Shown here piece after piece: positions 1 through 9,382 of a stretch of 25,710 nt of DNA. Below the pieces are notes generated by a model, which was given only the letters and a program-made list of their open reading frames with translations, was not told where the DNA came from and did not search any database. Position numbers and translations under genes: made by a program. The stretch is from NCBI GenBank assembly GCA_964058805.1, contig CAXKVV010000172.1, positions 1 through 25,710 on the forward strand. The letters are read 5' to 3'. Position 1 is the first letter of the stretch. Each line of letters begins with the position of its first letter. This DNA is from Schoenoplectus triqueter (Eukaryota > Streptophyta > Magnoliopsida > Poales > Cyperaceae).

Positions 1-969
1 CCAACGGTTTTTTTATTTGGTTGCTCAGCAATTTATTAATGAACCCGTAATAATGGTTTTAATAGTAATGTCTCAGCGTTTTGTAATCAATGCAGTTAAA
101 AAACATTAATAACAATGTACGGGATCCAGACATTGCAAAAAGATTACATAAATGTTAACAAATTCTTATTCTTAGACTCAACTCTTACGGAACTTGTGAG
201 ATATACCTTCTAAATTAAGAGCATTGACTGCACAAATGCCTATCCACTAAAGAATTTGTATTATATAAAGATTACTATGTCCCAGTCCAAAAGGTTAATA
301 GTGCATGTAATTTGAAGAGAATGGTTCAGGATGTATAGTAGAGGGAGTTTTAGAATATTCTTCTAAAGATCTTAAATAATTCTTTGGTTCAACAGATAAT
401 CATAATAATTGAAAAGCAGGTGGGACGTAGAATCAATGAGATTGGATGACACATTCTTTCTCAAAACATCATAAACCTACACCACCAACATTTGTTTAAT
501 GCTCATTCATGGCAAGCAACCATGAACCAAGAAACGAAAAATTGATAACAATGCCAGCCACATGGCCAAGGATGATTCTTTATTAATAGATCTCCTGGTA
601 ACCATCAGAGACAGAGATAACAACACAAGAGCATGCATTATATCACGACTGCAACTTGCAATGAATAATCATTTGAAATCCGAGGCCAAGTTGCAAATTC
701 AAAATTTTTGTAGCAGAGGAAAAAGCATGACGAGCCCATATCGGTCGTGCATTGAATTAATTTATCAAAAATAAATTCAAAAGAAGGAAGAAGTCCACAA
801 TTGACGGGTACCGGTCTTTCCCTGGCCCCTTTTGTCTTAGTTCTATCATGCTGTTTATATTGAGGTCATTGGTGTAACCAATTTTCTACGAGCACCGGAT
901 GCATTTGTACAGTGTATACTGTTTTTTTAAGTAAAGATGTTATTTATTTTTTAGTTGTCCATAAAAGAT
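1..969. other. Unassigned AT-rich stretch, no supported gene
   Basis: I see no convincing gene here. The longest open frame (562-774, +, 70 codons) has no recognisable motif and its composition is like its surroundings. The base composition of 1-900 is somewhat less AT-skewed than the stretch after 1229, so it could be intron or UTR of a gene lying off the left edge. No splice-consistent coding frame could be built on either strand. Confidence 0.5.
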
Positions 970-1220
970 TAAAGGTAATAACTGGGTGAGTCGGGTTCGG
1001 ATAGAGTCAGTTTAATTTTCTACAAGAAATTAGATAAGGCTGAGTCAGATCAGATTAATTTATATATTATTTTTTTAGATTTTTAATTGATTTTGATTAG
1101 AATGTTGATCATTTGACCTTGAATCAGATTGAGTAAGTTTGATTTTTCTAAAAAAATCAGATCGGGTTGGATTTAGATAAAGGCGGTCGGATCGGTTTGT
1201 CGGTCTTTCTGCCACCTCTA
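970..1220. mobile_element. Degenerate hAT-like non-autonomous element, copy A
   Basis: Seen: the right end reads GCCACCTCTA and the left end TAAAGGTAATAA is a decayed inverse of it (compare TAGAGGTGGCAA in the copy at 3714). The 8 bp outside the left end (962-969, TAAAAGAT) match the 8 bp outside the right end (1221-1228, TAAAAGAC) at 7 of 8 positions. The interior shares phrases with the 3714-4027 copy (GAGTCGGGTTCGGAT, CAGATCGGGTTGG, a TTAATTTATATATT stretch). Known: hAT transposons make 8-bp duplications, and ends of the type TAGRGGTGGCAA are common on plant hAT relatives. No transposase frame is present. Family assignment is inference from ends and duplication length. Confidence 0.6.
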
Positions 1221-1228
1221 TAAAAGAC

Positions 1229-2394
1229 CCACACGGAGAGCGGCATAGTGCATATTGTTAGCTCTTATAATTATACTATTGTTTAGTAGCTTTAATTCGG
1301 AAGATGCAGTATAAAATTATGTCAAAATATCTTTTTTAATTGCATATACAGGCATTAAATATAATTAAGTAGTTATTAGAAAATGGGATCCGTTGAAAAT
1401 TAATTATAATGATTATCATTTTATTTATAAACAGTCTACTTTGGTAGCTTTATATATTTGGTCGGGTATTAGATTTTCTGCAATTAAGTAATTTGAATTT
1501 TCAAAAGACAAAACACATTAAAGTTAAGCAGTTTCAAATATAAACTCATTTGATAAGCGATAAGAGTTACATATAATATCTATATTTTCGACTTGGCTGA
1601 CTAATTATTGATCTTCAGATTCCAAAATTAGAAATTATCTCATAATTGTCAAGTCAATATTTTGTTAATTAATCTCAACTCGTTCTATTTGTAAAATTGG
1701 TTATTGATAACTGGAGAAATTAATCAATGTCACTTAAAAGTTTCATATTTAGTTTTTATATGATGATTTTTTTTTTAAAAAAAAACTCTAACTAGATAGA
1801 AAGAATTGAATTCCAAATCATACATGAATGACCATGATGATCAAATTTAGCAACAACTACATGAATGCACTAATATGAGATATTTATTAGTTAATACTAG
1901 CGACTATTGAAATATTATCACTATTATATAAAATGTAGCAACTATTTTATGGAGTATCATAAATATGATGTCACTTAAATTATGTTTTTTTTTTGCCTTT
2001 TAAAGATCATAGCAGAGGCGTATTCATGTAGCTAGACTGCTAGAGGCATACAAAATAAATACATAAAAAAATTACCGAATATTTTTAATCAGTTAATTTA
2101 AATAATTTAATAAACTACTTTCATAGGCATTGTGCCGAACTTTTTTTTTTGCTATAAAATCATTTTCAACATTTTGAACAGTGTTATTTGCATTGTTATA
2201 TAAGATAACTTTCTAACTTACGTTCAGTACAAACATCATACATTCATACTTATTGATCAGCTTCGGGTCAAAGTTGACTTGAAGCTAATTCTTTTATGTT
2301 TAAAATAATGAAATATTTTCTGAAAAGTATAAATATTGATGTACATATTTTTATTTGTAGGAAATTTACCATGCTAATTTTAATTAGTAAAAAA
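1229..2394. other. Unassigned AT-rich intergenic sequence
   Basis: No open frame, RNA gene or clear transposon end is visible. The one local structure is an uninterrupted T-run followed directly by an A-run near 1767-1786, a perfect homopolymer palindrome that could form a short hairpin or mark slipped-strand variation. Confidence 0.5.
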
Positions 2395-2397
2395 TAA

Positions 2398-3461
2398 GGG
2401 TTCGTTTGGCAAATGAAAGAATAGTTTAAGAATAGTGATTTTGGAAGAATGATAGAATAATATTTTCTTGAAAGAGTGGTATTCTTGACTATTCAGAAGA
2501 GCGAAAATATCACTGACAGTTGTTAACCAGAATAGTTAAAATATGAATAATTATGATACTAACAATGATGATGATAATAAAAATAATAGTAAAAAAATAA
2601 AAATAAAAATAATATAATAATTATAAAATAATCATAATCATAATCCATAATCATAATCATAATAAATAATAATATTCATAGTTGTAATCATAATAATATT
2701 ATAAAAATAAAAATATAATCATAATATAATAATATAATAAAAAATATAATTATAATCTTAATCATAATATTAATAATAAATAATTTTAATTTTAATAATA
2801 TAATATAACATAATTAAATCATAATCATAATCATAGTCATAATTAAAATAATATAATCATAACCATAATAATAAATAATTATAATTATTATAATATAATA
2901 ATATAATAATAATATAATCATAATATAGCCATAATCAAAATATAAGAATATAATATTAAATAATCATAATTATAATAATAATATCATAATCATTATTATA
3001 ATAATATCATAATTATAATTATAATAATATAATAATATCATAATTATAATTATAATAATATAATAATAAAATAATCATATTTATATTCATAATATAATAA
3101 TATAATACTAAAATTATATTATTATAATATAATGATAATAAATAATAGTAAAATAAATAATATTATAATACTAACATAGATGATAAAAAATAATAATCAT
3201 AATATTAATATAATAATAAATTATAATATAATATTAATAAATTATAATCATAATCATAATATAATAATATAATACAACATAATCTAATAATATTAGCTAT
3301 TCCGACGAGGGAAAATCCGGTATATCACCTATAACTTGGTATACCAGATTAGCACTCTTCCGCACTCTTCTACTTATTCTAAAATTCATTTACCAAATTA
3401 ATTCGTCAAAATAGCAATTCTATTTTAACTTTTTGCTATTCTATTGAGTGCCAAACATACT
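2398..3461. mobile_element. PIF/Harbinger-like element with AT-expanded core
   Basis: Seen: the left end GGGTTCGTTTGGCA and the right end TGCCAAACATACT are imperfect inverted repeats, and both arms continue inward to GAATAG / CTATTC. A TAA triplet flanks each side (2395-2397 and 3462-3464), as expected for the 3-bp TWA duplications of PIF/Harbinger and Tourist-like elements. The length is about 1.06 kb. The interior from about 2540 to 3290 is a simple-sequence tract. No transposase frame exists. The triplet flank is weak evidence alone in such AT-rich DNA; the TTTGGCA/TGCCAAA ends carry the call. Confidence 0.5.
2540..3290. repeat. Long degenerate TAA/ATA/CATAAT simple-sequence tract
   Basis: About 750 bp composed almost only of A and T in interleaved ATAATA, TAATCATAA and TATAATTAT units, with occasional C. 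It forms the core of the element at 2398-3461 and ends sharply at about 3295, where ordinary-complexity sequence returns. Such a tract is prone to replication slippage and to assembly error. Confidence 0.8.
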
Positions 3462-3713
3462 TAAAAAGAACCGAGCTAAACGACCTGTTACACGAATGCC
3501 GCAGGATCTCCAACAGCGATTATCACTTTTTCTCTCTCATCTGGACTTTAATATCGTGCTTGTTATTCTCGTGTCACATGTCACTGCCCCGTAGCCCACT
3601 CAAAGTACTATTTTCTGTGCCTTAAACTTATGCGAAGTTATATGTACCGAGTTAGTTTGTCTTCTTACTGTACCCGCTATATAATTCGATGTAATACGAT
3701 ACTCAATTATATT

Positions 3714-4027
3714 TAGAGGTGGCAATCGGGCGGATCGGGTCGTGTTTGGGTTCGAGTTACACGGGTCGGGTCAGTTTGACTTTTTAGAAGAAATCGGGTT
3801 GGACCGGGTCGGGTGAGGGTCGGGTCGGGTCGAGTTAATATATATGTTGTGTTTTTTCATATCGTTGATAGATTTCGATTGGATTAAAAGTCATTTGATT
3901 TTGGGTCGGGTCGGGTCGGGTCGAGTTCGGATCGGATTGGGTCAGTTTGACTTTTTTAAAAAATTGGATCGGATCGGGTTCAGGTCCGGGCGGGTTTCTC
4001 GGGTCAGATCGGGTTCTACCACCTCTA
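3714..4027. mobile_element. hAT-like non-autonomous element, copy B, GGGTC-rich
   Basis: Seen: the terminal inverted repeats TAGAGGTGG / CCACCTCTA are perfect for 9 bp. Outside them lie ATTATATT (3706-3713) and GTTATATT (4028-4035), a 7/8 match consistent with an 8-bp hAT target duplication. The interior is full of GGGTCGGGT units and repeats a GGGTCAGTTTGACTTTTT block twice (about 3768 and 3940). Open frames on both strands through this stretch translate to low-complexity repeat product and are not genes. It is the best-preserved of two or three related copies in the window (others at 970-1220 and, weakly, 13488-13720). Confidence 0.72.
3903..3920 (+). repeat. Four-tract G-quadruplex motif
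   Basis: Four GGG runs are each separated by TC, with no interruption, inside the hAT-like element. This fits the standard pattern for an intramolecular G-quadruplex on the + strand. It lies about 530 bp upstream of the TBC gene start codon. Folding and any effect on transcription are inference. Confidence 0.6.
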
Positions 4028-4072
4028 GTTATATTATTAGGTGCCCCCATCTTTCGTGCATCCGGCAATCTT

Positions 4073-4281
4073 GGAGGTTGGGAGGTTCAAAGCCTTTTGA
4101 ATAAAAAATTGGCTTTAAAGTATTTAAGAGACGTTGATTTTGCATTGAAATTCATAATAACTATCAAAAGTATGAATTTTGAATTTAAACTTTATTAAAT
4201 GTACGAATCTCAATGCAAAATTAACGGGCTCTCAAACTTGAACCCAATTTCTAATTAAAAGGCTTTTAACCTCCCGCCTCC
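4073..4281. mobile_element. MULE-type foldback MITE in the TBC gene promoter
   Basis: Seen: a perfect 9-bp direct repeat GGCAATCTT flanks the unit (4064-4072 and 4282-4290). The ends GGAGGTTGGGAGGTT and its counterpart AACCTCCCGCCTCC are inverted, and the inverted match continues inward through AAAGCCTTTT, AAATTGG and ATTTTGCATTGA, so nearly the whole 209 bp folds back on itself. Known: 9-bp duplications are typical of Mutator-like elements. No coding capacity. The shared flank extends 3 bp further left (TCC), so the exact boundary could shift by a few bases. It ends 171 bp before the start codon of the TBC gene. Confidence 0.75.
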
Positions 4282-4358
4282 GGCAATCTTTACTTTACTA
4301 AAACAATTCCACTGTGGTTCCATCGCAACATTTATCGTTTGAACTTCGAACTCCACCA

Positions 4359-4398
4359 CTCTCTCTCCCTCTCCCTCTCCCTCTCCTTCTCCCTCTCT
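4359..4398 (+). promoter_or_regulatory. CT-rich tract in the 5' leader (Y-patch-like)
   Basis: An almost pure pyrimidine run of CTCTCTCCCTCTCC units sits 55-95 bp upstream of the TBC start codon. Pyrimidine patches near the transcription start and CT microsatellites in 5' leaders are common in plant genes. It marks the likely core promoter or 5' UTR. No convincing TATA box was placed upstream of it. Confidence 0.5.
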
Positions 4399-4430
4399 AC
4401 AGTTTCCTTTTCTGTGATATAGAGCATTTA

Positions 4431-4445
4431 ATGGTGACCGAGTAA
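4431..4445 (+). other. Four-codon upstream ORF
   Basis: ATG GTG ACC GAG TAA encodes Met-Val-Thr-Glu and stops 7 nt before the main ATG at 4453. It is in a different frame from the main ORF. If the transcript starts upstream of 4431, ribosomes would meet this ATG first, so it could lower main-frame translation. Its context is only moderate (T at -3, G at +4). The main ATG context is also weak (T at -3, A at +4). Confidence 0.45.
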
Positions 4446-4452
4446 CAAATCA

Positions 4453-7400
4453 ATGAAGGCGCTGCGTCGATCGAGCACTTCGTCGGGTCCAACCTCATCC
4501 CCGCCGGGGGAAACCGCCTCATCGCCTTCGACTACTTCGTCGGCGTGGGTTCATCTCAGATCACTCCTCGTAGTTGCTTCTTCCTCTTCGTCCTCCGCTT
4601 CTACCTCCTCTCCTTCTGTCTCCTCTCCTCTCGCTGAAAGGTAAAGTAATGTTCGATCTTTCATTAAGAACGAATATTGCCATTTTAACGTGACAGTTGA
4701 AGTGGGGAGGTACAAATTTGTGCGTATTTTGGGAAAAATCGCCGTGAAAATCTGTAAGATCAACATAACTACATAAAGGAATTCTATTACTGCAAGTCTG
4801 GTGCTTCCATGCTTCTATTATATCTGAATTCAAGATCTATAATATTAAACAGCAGCTTGATACCTTGTATTAGGGATGTTTTCCCCAGCTATATTATGGT
4901 AAATTTAGTGGTTACGAAAGTGTAACACTTGTCCTAGATTGAGCAACTTCATAGCATTTTTCCGCATGTGTTTTTATACAACACTTATGGTTAACTTTGC
5001 TGATGAGTATTACTTTGTTCATTTTAATTCATCTTTGGAAGGGGAGGGCTTAAGTCACCATGGTCAAGAAGAAAGAGAAAGCGTGTGCTTTCTACTAAAC
5101 AGTGGTCCCGCCTCTTCTCAACTAATGGGAAACTTCGAGATGGTGGGACCAAATTATTGAAAAGAGTGCGAAGTGGGGTGAGTCTGCATTATACATACTC
5201 TGTCCTCAATTATGGCTAGCACCATACCTAAACTGAGAGGTGATTTAAATGCTCTACGTGGTTTGAATAATTAGTTCCACTTCTACATTGAGCCCCAATT
5301 CATCTTCTAATCTTATCACAAAACTCCAAGAACACACAAAAGTGAAAAATCAAACTGGTGCCATCCTGTACTGGTGGTCTCGAAACCAGCCCTGTTCTTG
5401 AATTCTTCACGGTTTTAATTAGCCTTTGTGTGTTGTCACAGGGAGTTGATCCAGCTATCAGGAGTGAAGTTTGGCCACTTTTGCTTGGGGTGTAAGATAT
5501 CCAATTTACGTCTTAAATCACACTTACAGCAATTTTGAATTATTAAACAGTACCGTTCTAAATATGAAACCAGATAGAAAAACACTTGAGAAACTAATAG
5601 CTTACATGTACCAGTCAATGAGCAATACATATGGGTTTGTACATTGCTGAACTTTCAAGGACGGAGAATAATTACTAGATAACATCGTAACCAATTATTA
5701 ACTGGGAATGCTGAAGTTGGCTTAGCGCTATGATACAACCTGGAAACATGGATCTTAGTTGGGGTGGTTGTCCCAGACCTGTACCAATCATTTAGGGACC
5801 AGGCGATAGTTGAGTTTATCTGGGGAGTGAATGAACCAACAATGCTTGTGCATTCTTGTTTTACAGAAAACTGCATAGAGACCTAATTCACTCTATCTCA
5901 TATAGATTTCTTGGGGTAAAAATAGGAGTTGTTCAATTTCTGAAGTTTGTATATGTTTCTGCTTCTTGATAACTACAGGGATATTCTGGGTCACTATTTT
6001 TTCAAAAAAATAAAAAATAAAAAAGAAATAACAGGAAAGAGGAAGAAAAACTAAGAATGCTTGTTAGTTCTGTGTTCGTAAGTCATTTTTATTTTCTTTC
6101 TGTAGTTATGATTTGAACAGCTCGGAGTCAGAAAGGAATATCACAAAAGCAAAAAATGGGTATCTCCTTATCAAGCACCATTTTAAACTGCCTCAATTGT
6201 AATTGTAGCTCTAACTTCAAGTTTTAAGTTAGTCTCCCTTTCACCAATAAATTAGGAAAGAATATGAAAAGCTAAGGAGGCACTGCAGATTACTGGCTCA
6301 TCAGAATAATTCCAGAAATGGCTTGACAGCAGTTGATGAATTAGGACCTGAAGAGTTCAAATGCACTGGTATAATTCAGGTCCCACCATCTCCTATTTCC
6401 CAAGAAGTAAACCCATGTTCATACTTCCAGTTTGAAGATATGAAACAGCTAAATACTATTGAAGAGGAAGAAGACAAGACTGATAAGACCGATACTGAAT
6501 CATCAGATTCAGAATCCTCTGATGATGAGGATTCAGATAATATTCCCCTCCCCTCTGTTACTGCTGAGGAAGAGCCCAAATTCACACACACTTCTTCGGT
6601 AATGTCAAAAACATATCTGAAATGATTTATAACAAACGGGTAATTTTGCATACAACACTGCCAAATATGGAAATATCAGACAACCCTGCAGAATGAGAAA
6701 TATCATGCATATGCTCTGACAAAACACAAATGTCTTGCATGCACCCTTCCTTCCCCATCTAGTTTCAAAGATTCCCAAATTCTACCGCTTCCTCACTGGT
6801 TATCTTTGCATAACGAAGGGAAGACGAGTAACTTGAATATATTCTTTTTTTTTAAGAAATCTGGAAGGATATATCTGGTAAATTCTATGTTTGTAAAAGA
6901 GCATATGGGGTTTTTCTTCCTTGTATGTGATTATGAATGTGTTGATGCTTTATAGGAGCATAGATTAAATTGTTTCTTCCTTATACGAGATATATCTTGA
7001 AAGGTTGGTCTTTTGAAAGCCAGGTATGGGGTGATTTCTCGAGCTCTTCCAGAACAACCGAGGAGTTCTCAACCTGGCAACGGATCATTCGTCTAGATGC
7101 TCTTCGCACAAGCCCTGAATGGGTGTTGCACTCACAAAAGCAGGCTGAGATCTCGGAGGATGAAGCACTACAGGTGAGAGAACAATGGGCCTGGTCTGAT
7201 GTGGGTGGGTTGTTTGGATCTGATTAGATTGAGAAATTTTTGTTGGTATCTTTTTATTTGAACATTACTGGAATATAAGATCTTCTCTACTTCATTTCAT
7301 TTGTAACATTGTTGAAATGAATATCTAAAGTTACTTTTATACAAGTATTGAGATATAGCATCAATAGGAGCTGTTAGACCAAACATGAACAATCGGCCAT

Positions 7401-8802
7401 AATTGAGTGACTTCTGTTTTGTCATTCTATTTCTAATAATGTCAACGGATGCCAACCTGTTTTTCAATAGTGCTTCAAGTCTTAGCATACTAAGAATTTG
7501 TTGATCAATATAAAGAGTTAATCAAAGCAGTGATAACAAGAGAAGGAAAAAGAAGACTGCAAACACTTCATGAACCCAAAAAATCTAAGTTACATGAAGA
7601 ACCCAATTACTATCTGCAGACCACCAGTTACAATGTATATGTAATATTAATTAATTGGTTAATGCATATGCATGGTTGGGCCATCTCAGAATTGCATCCT
7701 AATTGTAGGCGGCATGTGATGTTGGGTTGAAGGATTATGACCACCTCGAGCCATGCATGGTGTACCATGCGGCAAGGCTAGTGGCCATTTTGGAAGCCTA
7801 TGCAGTTTATGATGCAGAGACGGGATATTGCCAGGGAATGAGTGACTTGCTGTCACCAATTATTACGATTATGAAAGAAGATAGTGTTGCCTTTTGGTGT
7901 TTTGTGGGGTTCATGCGGAAGGCCCGGCACAATTTTCGGCTTGATGAAGCTGGGATAAGGAGGCAGCTGAAGATTGTATCTAGAATCATCCAGTGCAAGG
8001 ACTCTCACCTCTACAAGTATGTTGATGTAATATATGATTATTTATGCTGGTTTACCTTAAGGATGAACAGAGCCTTCAGGTCATATGTGTTTTAAGGTTC
8101 CAATATTTCTTTAAAGCCAATATCTACATAGTATGACAGCATTCTGGTACCCAGCTCCTGGTAGTGAGTTACTTTTTTCAATTATTTTAATCGCTGGTTT
8201 AGTGTGCCTGCAAAAGAGTTCTAGAAGAAAACTGCATAGGTCTAGCTCACAACTTTGAATAGTGAAATCAAGCAACTTCATTTGAGGATATACGTACAAT
8301 CTGTAGTGTCTGGTAATATCTTTCAGTTGAATGTTAACTAGTCTGAATTAGCGAACACCTCTTTGTGAACATGGCAATGACCTGAACCCATTAAAATAAC
8401 TCTTGAACCGAATAATTTAATATTCGCAGGCACTTGGAAAAACTACAAGCTGAGGATTGCTTCTTTGTGTATCGAATGGTTGTTGTGCTTTTCAGACGGG
8501 AGCTCACCTTTGAGCAGACAATCTGTTTGTGGGAGGTTATGTGGGCTGACCAGGCTGCTGTTAGGGCTGGTATTGGGCTCTCGGCATGGGCTCGAATAAG
8601 ACTGCGGGCCCCACCTACGGATGACCTGCTTCTTTATGCCATTGCTGCTTGTGTTTTACAAAAAAGAAAGCTCATAATTGAGAAATATAGTAGTATGGAT
8701 GAGATATTGAGGGAATGCAACAGTATAGATGGACAGCTTGATGTGTGGCGACTTTTGGATGATGCACATGATCTTGTTGTTAATCTCCATGATAAGATCT
8801 GA
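4453..8802 (+). CDS. TBC-domain Rab GTPase-activating protein (Gyp-like), 8 exons
   Basis: Exons: 4453-4640, 5042-5177, 5442-5491, 6106-6159, 6256-6598, 7024-7173, 7709-8016, 8430-8802. All introns are GT-AG. The joined frame is 1602 nt, 533 residues plus TGA. TBC proteins stimulate GTP hydrolysis by Rab GTPases and so control vesicle traffic. Layout: a Ser/Thr-rich N-terminus beginning MKALRRS, which plant homologues share; a basic KSPWSRRKRK block (67-76); TBC entry GVDPAIRSEVWPLLLG (109-124); KEYEKLRR (144-151); an acidic Ser/Asp/Glu linker (about 212-238); the IxxDxxR arginine-finger motif (IRLDALR, 279-285); the glutamine-finger motif YCQGM (347-351); FWCFVGFM and RRELTFEQ further on; the C-terminus ends LHDKI. 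An in-frame TGA at 4435 precedes the ATG. Length suits the roughly 530-residue plant members as I recall them. Both catalytic residues are present and no frameshift was found. The target Rab cannot be read from sequence. The junction 6598/7024 is the least certain, because that linker is poorly conserved. Confidence 0.93.
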
Positions 8803-9172
8803 CGGTTAGTTCTTTTTCTTTTTCCTATTTTAACTATGTGACTTCCATTTGTAAGGGAGGGGCCGATCCAAAGAGGACAGCTTGATTGTGGTTTCGAGGC
8901 AAGAAATTTAAAAATAAATAAATTTTTAGTGGAACTTGAGATTTTTATTGATTTGTGTTAAGATAAGTAACACAATGATCAACACAGAAAATACCATCTC
9001 TTCATATTCAAAGGTTTGGGTTTGCTTCTCTGCATTAAGCTTCTACAAGTTACTGGTGTCTAATCTCTCTAGATGTGAGAGTTAAAAACTGATAATTCTA
9101 AATTACTTATCAAACATCACCATGTCGATAATTTGCAGAAAAATTAGAGCATGCCAGTTTGCTTGCTATGCT
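8803..9172 (+). other. Probable 3' UTR and downstream sequence of the TBC gene
   Basis: No coding frame continues after the TGA. Two overlapping AATAAA hexamers lie at 8913-8922, about 110 nt past the stop, followed by T-rich sequence, so this is a plausible first polyadenylation region. Plant poly(A) signals are loose, and a longer or spliced 3' UTR cannot be excluded (GTTAGT at 8804 resembles a splice donor). Confidence 0.35.
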
Positions 9173-9181
9173 AATTAAGAG

Positions 9182-9373
9182 GGGAAAGGGGGAGTTCCGA
9201 TGCCCATTGGACCGAAAATGGTTCAATGGGTCGGTTTTCACCGTTGGATTTTTTATCTGCACAATTTTCAAAGCAATGATGAAATTTAAGTACGAATCAT
9301 AACACAAGTGAATGATAGATTTTGTCATCGAACCAAAACTAGGTCCGATGCCCATTGGAACTCCCTCTTTCCC
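9182..9373. mobile_element. Small MULE-type MITE with perfect 9-bp target duplication
   Basis: Seen: AATTAAGAG occurs directly on both sides (9173-9181 and 9374-9382). The ends GGGAAAGGGGGAGTTCC and GGAACTCCCTCTTTCCC are inverted repeats with one mismatch over 17 bp, and the inverted match continues through the ATGCCCAT / GGACC region to about 50 bp. The total length is 192 bp. The 9-bp duplication and GGGAAA ends are typical of Mutator-like elements. No coding capacity. It lies about 380 bp past the TBC stop codon, so it may sit in the 3' UTR or just beyond it. Confidence 0.75.
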
Positions 9374-9382
9374 AATTAAGAG

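Noticed and set aside
562..774. 70-codon + strand open frame as a small gene
   Set aside because: No domain, no supporting promoter or splice context, and composition like the flanking AT-rich DNA.
3760..3990. GGGTCGGGT arrays as interstitial telomeric repeats
   Set aside because: Plant telomere repeat is TTTAGGG; these units are GGGTC/GGATC and lie within an element with its own inverted ends.
3835..4198. Overlapping open frames on both strands giving Arg/Pro/Gly/Asp-rich peptides
   Set aside because: They are translations of GGGTCGGGT-type repeat inside the hAT-like element and run past its end into the next element.
4551..4833. Minus-strand open frames opposite exon 1
   Set aside because: They are antisense shadows of the Ser-rich exon 1; the + strand gene is supported by eight frame-consistent exons.
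4939..5160. 73-codon + strand open frame across exon 2
   Set aside because: It is the wrong frame; the next frame gives the conserved KSPWSRRKRK...GKLRDGG segment.
6376..6651. Minus-strand Ser/Asp-rich open frame
   Set aside because: It is the reverse complement of the acidic linker in exon 5.
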